This document shows, piece by piece, positions 55,503-64,000 of a stretch of 64,000 bases of DNA. The stretch lies in contig BCKC01000007.1 in assembly GCA_001600455.1 (NCBI GenBank), forward strand, positions 1,180,019 to 1,244,018, in the 5' to 3' direction. Made by a program: the position numbers and the translations under genes. Position 1 is the first letter of the stretch; every line of letters starts with the position of its first letter. Below the pieces are notes generated by a model, which was not told where the DNA came from, did no database searches, and saw only the letters and a list, made by a program, of their open reading frames with translations. Source of the DNA: Endocalyx cinctus. Its lineage: Eukaryota; Ascomycota; Sordariomycetes; Amphisphaeriales; Apiosporaceae.

Positions 55503-58114
55503 GCGTATAAGAGATGGATGGATGGAGAGACCGTACGTATATGATAGAGGGATGGAAACGTCATGCGTGTAAGTACGTACGTGCATGAAACAGAAAGAGA
55601 GAGATGGTGTGCGTGAAAAAAATGGCGAGAGAGGGTGGAGGTTGGTCAACATACATACCTCACCGTGCATTACCAACTCAAGAGCCGACCAATCCACGTT
55701 TCAAGCGGCCTATGTACCGCTCGCATGGCACTAGCAAAGTCTTAATGATAGGTTTCCTTTCTCTTGTCAGAAATAGGATCTCTCTCACACCACGCCGCCT
55801 CCTGCGGCCAATTCCAGTTCTCGAGGTTCGCTGCTGAGACATACGTTCTTCATCATCTCTTAGTAACCTGACCCGAGCGGGATGTCTCGGGGAAAAGAAG
55901 AGAAAAGGGGGTCAAGCGCGCGTAATAATAGTATTTTTTTTTTCTCTCTCTCCTTACCTGCAGTCCTAGCCCCCAAGAAGGAACCTCTAAGCCCTATAGG
56001 TGAAAGAACGTAAACTATCCATCCGTTCATCCTTGTATGACTCTTCTCTCTTCCACCCCCCTTAACGGGGAGAGTATAGTAATGTTACTGGTCATGCTCG
56101 AGTTTTTATTCAAGTCGACCAGTCACCTGGTATTGCTGACAGAAAAAAAAGAAACCGTCTTACGGATCTTCAACGAACACATAAAACGTAGAGTCTTCGA
56201 AGAAGGTACCGCATAATTTTGCGTCTCGCGCATGATCCAAGCTGCAGGTGAGAAATTTTTTCTGCTGCCCTAATTTTATGGGGGGGATCGGCCATCCCAC
56301 ATATGATGTATGTACGTGTGTATGTATATGTGTATGTACGATGTGTCTCGCCACGCGTGCGTATAATTAGAGTCGTAATATGGGCTATTAGGGGTCCTCT
56401 TGCGACCTTGGCTCTTTGTTTCCAAACCCTCCGGTAAATCCTCCGGATTTGCCCCTGTTATATCTTTATGACGCTCGTGATGAGATAACGTGACCTGACC
56501 TGAACATGTACTCGAGATTGCGTGGTATAGGCTACCTACCGGTCTTCGTAAGCAGTTTTGACATGTCCCCACGATGATCCAATTAAAGCTCGTGAAGCTT
56601 ATGTTCCTGTCGCGAAAAAGAAGCTGGGAGAGTAAGAGTAAGACAACTTGCCTAGATCGGCAGTGTATCTACTTAGGGCCAGAATAATAATGAAAAATCT
56701 GGAAGAGTAAGATTCTGATCGAGGAAACGAACCGAGATCAGCAGAAGAGCTTTGAAATCCGTTAATCACCTAGATTCATAATTCGAAATCCGTTGCCACT
56801 TGACGCCCGACGTGTATTTCATATCGATCATACGCATCCTTAATGATGTGATATTAACAGTTGCCTGCTAGTGATGAGAAGCTAAGTGTGGCAACTAGGG
56901 CAGGGCAACTACAACCAACAAGCTGTTCATAATTTCGGGGGAAGGCGGTACAATAGGGGGGATCTATTCGTAAGCGGTCTCCAATATTCTTCACGTCGTA
57001 TCAAACAAAACACCATACATATACGCATTCTAGGTGTCTATACTTGCGTGTCTTACGTACATGTTGATTCGTACTAGTTCACTGTAGAAGCTTCTATATT
57101 TCCATCCGATATTAAATGAATTGTTAATTACGTAGTATAGATGATACGTGGAGAAACAGGGCGAGCGAGTTGATCACGCTTTATGCATGTCATCCGTACA
57201 TAGGCACATGCGGTGATCGGTAAGTCTTGAGTACTTAGATGCCGTCAGCCAGTTATACCTTCAATAATTGCAGAGTTATGTGTAATTTATCTACCCTCAT
57301 AGTCTCCCAGGTAGTATTGCCCCCACGAATTTTTGCTAACCAAGCAGCGGTCTGCCCCCGAGTCTCTTATTAGTGTCCCTTCGCTTCCGGTTAGCTATAT
57401 TAAATTCCCTACCTTCCGAGTTGAAGTCGGTGAGGGAAGAAAATATACGGCTTATGTTTACCGAAAAGAAAAAAAAAAGACGGATGAGAAAAAAAATGAA
57501 TCAATTGAAACTTAATTGCTTATAGTCCTGAAAAAAAAAGGGGGGTGGCTCAGGGGCAAGGGCCATAACGTATTCGTTCCCTTATTAGTTAAACACCCCT
57601 ATAATAAGATACTCGGCATCCGTGACACCGTGACATCGAAGATCCTTTCTTCATTTCCTGGGTCTTTTTTAGAAATATGCCACCCGCGTAGTTTAAAAAA
57701 GCATATAGATTTGTTTTCTTCTTCTCCTTTCAATTTATGTGTGTTCCGAATTGACGAGAAGCCAAGGCACCGGGGAGGATTTCGGTGGCTTTGAATATCA
57801 CGGGCAGTCTAATTATGCTGAGGAAGAGGACAATAATCGAGCCAGAGTTGTAGTTAAAATAAGGAAGACTTCCTTATTTGGTGTTTATAGCGACGGGACC
57901 GACCTAGATCCTTTCAGAATGGACCATAGTTACGGGAAAAGAAATAGAGGAAGGTAGGGTGACAGTGGAACCAAACTTCTGCAATGTTCTTCGCAGCTAC
58001 AGTCTCGATTTTCATGCATAATGTATCTTATTCCCAGGCAGATGAGTCTACTGGTACATGGCACGGCGGAATAAGTAGGAGGGCTCTTGGCTAGCTATTA
58101 TGCGAACGAGATGA

Positions 58115-58148
58115 CTGCAGGAGTCCGCGGTCCCTTCGCGGCATGCAG
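58115..58148. repeat. Nested stem-loop
   Basis: CTGCA (58115-58119) pairs with TGCAG (58144-58148), and inside it CCGCG (58125-58129) pairs with CGCGG (58137-58141) around a 7-base loop. It is a GC-rich hairpin in an AT-rich setting; function unknown. Confidence 0.5.
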
Positions 58149-59790
58149 CCTACCGCCCGCTTGTGTCTCATTGCTACTGTAAACCACAATAAACAGCATT
58201 CTAGTCCGCGGAAAAGTGGAAGGAAGCGATTGGAGGTGGTGTGTATTTATTTTGCTTCATATGATTTGAAAGAGGTGAAAAGCTGTTGATGCCATTTAGA
58301 AGAGCTACGCATGTATGCAGCCCTTTACCTATTTTCAGCTAGCCAGGTACCCGAAATACCAGATGTAGATCCAAGCAAAGATAATTGGCCAGAACTAAAC
58401 ATGACTTGAAACTTGCATTGAGGCTCATGAGCCTAGTCCCCAACGTCGACTCTGACAGTAGATAACGCACCGAGGCATTTTAACATCAAGACATGCCGCG
58501 TGCCATGTTTTAAAGACGAAAAAATAATAACGCCACCGGGCATCATTGTGAAGTCATAAGGTGGTCACTATCGCAAAGAACACATGCCCTTACGTTCGGT
58601 GTAGAATATACCTAGGTATTTAGGCAACAAGTCTGGACTGTAAGTCTTGGCTAGAAGTTTAGGTGCACGTGTGGCAAGCCAAGTCTTCCGAAAAAGAGAC
58701 TTCGCGACGTCGTGAGTCTGGTTGACAAGTCTATTTTGAGAAGCCGAATTGCGGGCGTTTCCGACCTAGATACTATACCATAGTATTAAATGACTGGGCG
58801 AACGAAAAGAATCGCATCGCTAGTTCATAAAACTTTTCAAATGAGACCACTTCGACTCAAGGTAGAGGTTACGGATTGATCTACTACCTTACGGTGGGCA
58901 CTTTTGGAGGATAAAACAGCCCACGAACTTCAGATTATGCTGTACAATGCCACAAAGACAAATGAGCTGTTGTGGAGGTGATAGTCTGACATTTTGGTGA
59001 TATATAATAACCTAGATTATGAAGACTTTATGCTTTGTAACATATCCTAGTCAAGCTGAGAGCTGTTCGAAATCAAGCAGTTCACCCTGTCTATGCAGAA
59101 AAAAAGTAAGCCTTAAGGGTTCAAAAGAGTTAGTTAAATTTATGGTAAGCATGGGAGGAGACGATAACCCACTGCACTAGTCACGAGAACAAAACTATGT
59201 GAAATCCATATGGATAAGAGTGAACACTATTAGTATCACCTTCATCGACGTTGAAATTTTAGATATTGAGTGATACAAGGCGATACGCAAACACAGGGTT
59301 ACTATGATAGTAAGCCACGTATAGTGAGCTGCCTTAACCGGACATAGGCAAAATAATAATAATAAGGCAACCACGGGCCTTATCAACGCAATGATAAAAA
59401 ATATATTCATAGCACATATGAGTTTACCGGCGAACTTATACCTAGCGTAAGCGATTAGCAGTTGGCAGGTTGGATGTTGGATGATGGATGCTTATTCTGT
59501 AGTGCGCATTAGACGGTGGTGGAGGCTTGGTAAAGCGCCCCGAAACAGAACAGCTAGTAAAGATATCTAGCCAAGACGGAGTTGACACCGACTTATTATG
59601 GATTTTATTTTTCGCATACTGACTATATACGCCCGTAAATAGGTACGTAGTAACGATGATATTCCTATCATATCATAGTTAGTACATCACTTCTGTAAAT
59701 GTTATTAACTACATACACAACAAAGATAAGACGATCAATTATTATCGATCGAGTTTTGTGTTATCATCTAATCGCGCAAAAAGAAGCCTG

Positions 59791-59792
<2 letters not shown>

Positions 59793-59821
<29 letters not shown>

Positions 59822-59825
59822 TGTA
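59793..59825 (+). repeat. (ATGT)n microsatellite, about 8 units
   Basis: ATGT is tandemly repeated about eight times. It generates the YIHT-type repeats in the minus-strand frame 59768-60088, which is therefore not a gene. Confidence 0.95.
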
Positions 59826-62800
59826 TACGTAATGCTCGAGTGGGCATGATAGAAGAAGACATGGGATGATAATAATTTGGCTACGTTATTATCCGACCTA
59901 CCTAGTACCTTGGTAGTCAGTATGCGGGCGTCGGATACCGGAGGGTAAATAGGCAGATGATGAGTCTTATAATTGTTAGTGATTCCGCCGGCGACCCCGT
60001 GAAATTCAGGGAGGTGGATCGTGGCCGACCTGCCGACTCTATGACGATGGGTCGGAGAGTACGAGGATAATATGATCAATTGAGTCAAAATATGGAAAAG
60101 CGCAGCAGTTCACACAGGGTAAAATATGTCGTCAGCCACGATAAGGGAGGCGAAGTGCCACACTTCTGCACGCTTTGCAGATATACCCTGTATACCCTGT
60201 AAAAAAAAAAAATAACAGTGTTGGCCTTATACAACAACCCGTACAACGGCCTGTACAGCGACCTCTGGCACCTATAATATTACACTACAACGCTAAACCC
60301 CCCTCTAATCAAGTGCCTAGCGCGGTATAATATAGCGTTAAGACCGACCCCACTCTCACGTTAGTATATGGATGTGTCAGGTGGATGTATGCACGAAGAC
60401 TAGATAGTGTAGTATGGAGAAGTAAAATATTAAGACGATTGGTTGACTTGCGAGTTTCATTTGACCTGTCACGAAATCATCCACTGACAGAGGCGGCCGT
60501 TGCCAAGGGGCTCGAGAAGTTTTGTCTAGCGTCAACAGAATATGCGAATCCAATTTCTCTGAGTTAAAAATGATGCTGTCTGATGATGCATGAGTCAAAG
60601 TGAAACTCGGGGAGGATATGTATGATATCTATCGTGGTATAACTCCATTCGTCTATCAAGTACTAAAAGTATAAGCTAACTTACGGATACTACCCACTAA
60701 GCATACGCTACGCTACCTACCTAGACACTTAAGTAAGTACCTAGGTAGGTACTCTAGGTAGGTATCTATGTAGGTAGTTACTCTTAAGGTACACTGCAAC
60801 GGTAGGTTTAACTTGAGTACGAGAACACTTACTTATATTTAGCAATTGATAAACGCAGAGCACCGAAGTGTTCTCGTCACTATATACGACTACTTTGCAC
60901 GCGAAAGTATAGAATTGTGAAACTACACGACGGGTCGAACGGCTCTGGTATATTGTTTTAGTGATGCATTAAGAAGCGGGGTCGGGATATTGGTCCGGGT
61001 TATTTTTCGAAGTTTACGACCCAGGACAATGGAATAGGTTGCAGCCACGTAGATCTGGTTACACGTATGGGTGTGGTGATGTCGACAGGTACATATGTAG
61101 GTATGTAGGCATTTCATCGACTTTGTTAAATTTGAAGTGGGAAGATGAGACAATGTTTCAGCTGGCAATGCAAGATGGAAGATCATCTGAAGGCTTGTAA
61201 AACTAAAAACTAACCCCGTATGTTGTAGTGTACATACCACCGTAATTCTCGTACCTGCACGTTATTGCTAGTACAGATAAATGTGAATTATGCCTTGGGA
61301 AAAAGTCCTATTGGTTGATATTCGAGCCATTTTCACCAATCGTATTTTCATTGGTTATAATTATCTGATCTTTGCAGATTGTACGGAATGCACCGCGACC
61401 TACCCCTTCTAGGTTTCATATACTATGCACGATGTAATTGTTTTATTATCTTCTTATATGTATTTTATTATTTCGGTACACCATATTATACTCCCTACAC
61501 GTACGAGAGGTAATGCAGCCTGGAAAGCGACGTTAGGCAACACCCCTACCATTTACTACCATGTAATGTACGTACTTACTTGTATGCCCTCAAAAAAAGC
61601 TACGCTAATATAGATAATCTTGAGAAGTCGGATACGTCTATTTATCCGACTACTGCTATATCGATTTGGTATATCGTCATCATCCTTGGAGACCTCCCAG
61701 AGATCTGAAAATGATACGCAAGCCACAATGTTTATTGGCTCTTATGATTACCCCGACTACCGAGAACGTAAAGCCGACCAATCATTTTTTCAAAAGGTAG
61801 TTTCCAATTTGGCGGCAACCCTCGACCCGGTAAATCGTCTGATCTCCATCGTCCGTTGGAGTTTTATAAACCAAAGCGGGAAAAATTAACTTTGATTTTC
61901 TTCTTATTATTTTTTTTTTATTAAGTTTCCTGGTTCGAATATCAAAGTTAGGTTAATGATAATATATACATAGTAGGTAATAAAAGTGCCGAACATATAC
62001 CCTCTTTACATAATACTATACATATCCATAGGTATCTATCCTATTCGTAGTATCTAAATTCGGAAATTTTTTGCTTGACCTACATGATGTAGTGTAAAAT
62101 ACACTAGGATTCGGACTCGCAAAATAGTAATAGGCAAGATAGCCAACTAACTACACTACTAGGAGGCCGCCCTCCCGCTACTATGCCAAAGAACGTATAC
62201 CGGTCCCCTACCATACCCATACAGCCATAGTAAAAATATTTAGAGAGGAATTTCAAATGGCCTTCTATTCTATTCCCTTTAGTGACTATGCACTAAGTTA
62301 GTCCTCTCGACCCATACCTTCATACTGTACTATATACATATGCTGTATACTCCATAAGCGGTAGATTATATCCACATAATCCAATGGATAAGTCACTAAG
62401 TTAGTATATATGTACATACGTCGTATAGTGTACAAGTAGTGAAGAGAGATACCCTGTACTACCGTATATAGTAGAAGTAACGAACCTAGCTCGAGTTTGG
62501 TCTTGACGATACTGTATTTGGTAATCAGTTAGTCTACAATCCCCAGTTTATAGTGGCGATATCTCGGGATTATGTGTGTATAGTGTGGTCGTGCTTAGTG
62601 CTTGAACATTACCCACGGCCTACCGTACTATTCCGGGTTTCCTCCAATACCGTGCCATATACATAGTACACGTAGAGTTCTGTCCATATTACATTAGACT
62701 AATTCTGCAATCCGTGAGGCTCAATAAGAACATCTTACATCTTCATCCGTATCTGTACTAATCGATGATTGAACTTAAATATGAAACCATGCCCTTGAGG

Positions 62801-64000
62801 ACTTATTATAGGTATACTATTTACGATGTATTGTAGTGTACATGATTATCTTATTTACGTACTTATTATTATTATGATTATTATTTTAATGTATACATAT
62901 ATATCTATTCTTGACTACATAGTATAGAAAATCCTTAATCGTTATTCTATGTCATCAATGCCGAGGCCCGTACCGATGTTAAGATGATGGATGGGGTCTT
63001 TTTTCTATGGTAATGTATATGTACCCTACCCAGCTGGGCCAACTGCACATGATGTTCTACGTAAACCTTGCTCTGGCTTTTGGTCCCCTGTACGATAGCT
63101 ATTATAGTACATGGGTAAATTACCCTGGGCACCCGAAACTACATCCCGGTTAGTGCATTATAGCGTCTGTAAGGAGAGTAGTTGTCAGCCTTGCGCCTAG
63201 TTGAACTAATCTTTATTAGGAAATACAGGCATGAGATGACTCTACTCTACATTTTTATTTTATTTTATTTTTTACTTTTTATTTTTAATCCTGCAGCCAA
63301 CCAGTAAATTCTATTAATGATAATAATGAAGGGTAAAAAAAAAAAAAAAAAAAAAATCAATAATTATGTTCCGAATTTAGTACACTACACGTACATTACT
63401 TTAAAACAATTATATCTATAATATTATGGCGTACACCCTATGCGTCTTAAGTTACAGCGAATGTGACCATTTCGTCTAGTCTGGAAAATTTTAATAAAAA
63501 AAAAATAATAATAAAAGATGAGAGGGAAGAGAGGAAAAAAAAAAAAAAAACAGTACAAAGATGACACCCTAGTGGGGTGCGTACCTGGGTACTACTTACT
63601 CATCCTTCCCTCGAAAAAATAAAAAGTAACATCACTTTATGAACTTCAATTCAATGGTGTAGAAAACGAAATATCCCGATATCCCTTTATTTTCTTATGC
63701 CATACAGATGAGACCCCTCCCTCCCCTCCTCTTTTTTTCACCCCAGTTCCATCCTAACCCTAGTAGCACAGCACAGATACGTACAGTTCTCTCCTCACCT
63801 CACCTTTACAGTACTTTCCAACAAGCTAGTTATGACTGCGCATCACTTTTTTACTCACCTTACTCACCTGCATTTGTACCTTTCCACACTACTCTATTAT
63901 TATCTTTAGTATTATTTTTTTTTTACCTTATTCTTTCATCGCGCTAGGGTATATGTGTACCTGGGTTCTTATGACCCAGGCATCTGCCACCCCTGCGCCT

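Larger units (their letters stand above)
52652..56600. other. Gene-free region, part 1: microsatellites and simple tracts
   Basis: Non-coding DNA continues from the 3' side of the coiled-coil gene. It carries the long (TC)n at 53464-53518, the (GT)n at 55481-55502, C- and A-runs and many TACCTA/TAGGTA hexamers. Moderately GC-rich islands at about 54100-54300, 55330-55440 and 55650-55850 do not translate into anything recognisable in six frames. They could be leader or non-coding RNA sequence. Confidence 0.5.
56601..64000. other. Gene-free region, part 2: AT-rich to the window end
   Basis: Over 7 kb of AT-rich DNA has no supported gene. Open frames of 60-105 codons (57333-57957, 59195-59410, 60385-60567, 60923-61240, 61620-61889) lack splice partners, family motifs or coding codon bias. 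A palindrome-rich TACCTA/TAGGTA block covers 60709-60780. A tetranucleotide microsatellite lies at 59793, a 22-A run at 63336-63357, and an imperfect stem-loop at 58115-58148. No rRNA or tRNA was found. Confidence 0.5.

Noticed and set aside
57333..57957. Overlapping plus frames of 60-92 codons suggesting a small gene
   Set aside because: No shared splice pattern, no coding codon bias, Lys-rich runs from A tracts, no recognisable motif.
59768..60088. 106-codon minus frame with YIHT repeats
   Set aside because: The repeat is simply the ATGT microsatellite translated in reverse.
1..64000. CRISPR arrays, operons, ribosome binding sites
   Set aside because: The window is eukaryotic nuclear DNA; no spaced direct-repeat array was seen.

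Overview
The window looks like nuclear DNA of a filamentous ascomycete (Pezizomycotina). Genes are split by short introns (about 50-120 bp) with GTAAGT-type donors and CTAAC-like branch points. They are separated by long AT-rich, pyrimidine-tract-rich spacers. Several families are typical of such fungi: an AtfA/Atf1-type bZIP with the fungal Aft1 regions, a Zn2Cys6 regulator, SAT4-type rhodopsin-domain membrane proteins and C2-domain phosphatidylserine decarboxylase. TACCTA/TAGGTA hexamers are common in the spacers. Sordariomycetes is my best guess, but that is inference.

Layout, left to right. 1-540 is the 3' end of a Thr/Val/His-rich repeat protein. 1167-3140 (-) is a secreted-type agmatinase. 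6300-9551 (+) is a 1083-aa disordered Ser/Arg/Pro-rich protein. A housekeeping block follows: U1 snRNP C protein (-), the p24 cargo receptor Erv25 (+), succinate dehydrogenase assembly factor 2 (+), kinetochore Dsn1/Mis13 (-) and the stress regulator AtfA (-). 25330-25608 (+) is a small basic DUF2462 protein. 26449-28424 (-) and 29231-31618 (+) are a divergent pair, a 14-TM-type MFS exporter and a Zn2Cys6 transcription factor, probably transporter and regulator. 33015-34278 (+) is coatomer epsilon. 35080-35982 is a small graveyard: a broken SAT4-family membrane protein and a GMC oxidoreductase with a large internal deletion. 37649-38761 (+) is a HAD phosphatase. 41306-44933 (+) is C2/EF-hand phosphatidylserine decarboxylase 2. 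45837-48333 (-) is an unrecognised multi-module, Cys-containing protein that starts with a likely signal peptide. 49652-52651 (+) is an Msd1/TinA-like (afadin/alpha-actinin-binding family) coiled-coil protein. The last 11.3 kb has no gene I can support.

Functionally the core genes cover splicing (U1-C), ER-Golgi traffic (Erv25, Sec28), mitochondrial complex II assembly, mitosis (Dsn1, Msd1-like), phospholipid synthesis and stress transcription. The accessory part is the MFS/Zn2Cys6 pair, the two relics and the repeat-built secreted protein. The most unusual item is that secreted protein. Its modules match exons bounded by phase-2 introns, two successive modules have exactly equal coding length (483 nt), and one module has an extra intron. 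All splice models were read by eye from consensus sites and phase; none was checked against transcripts.
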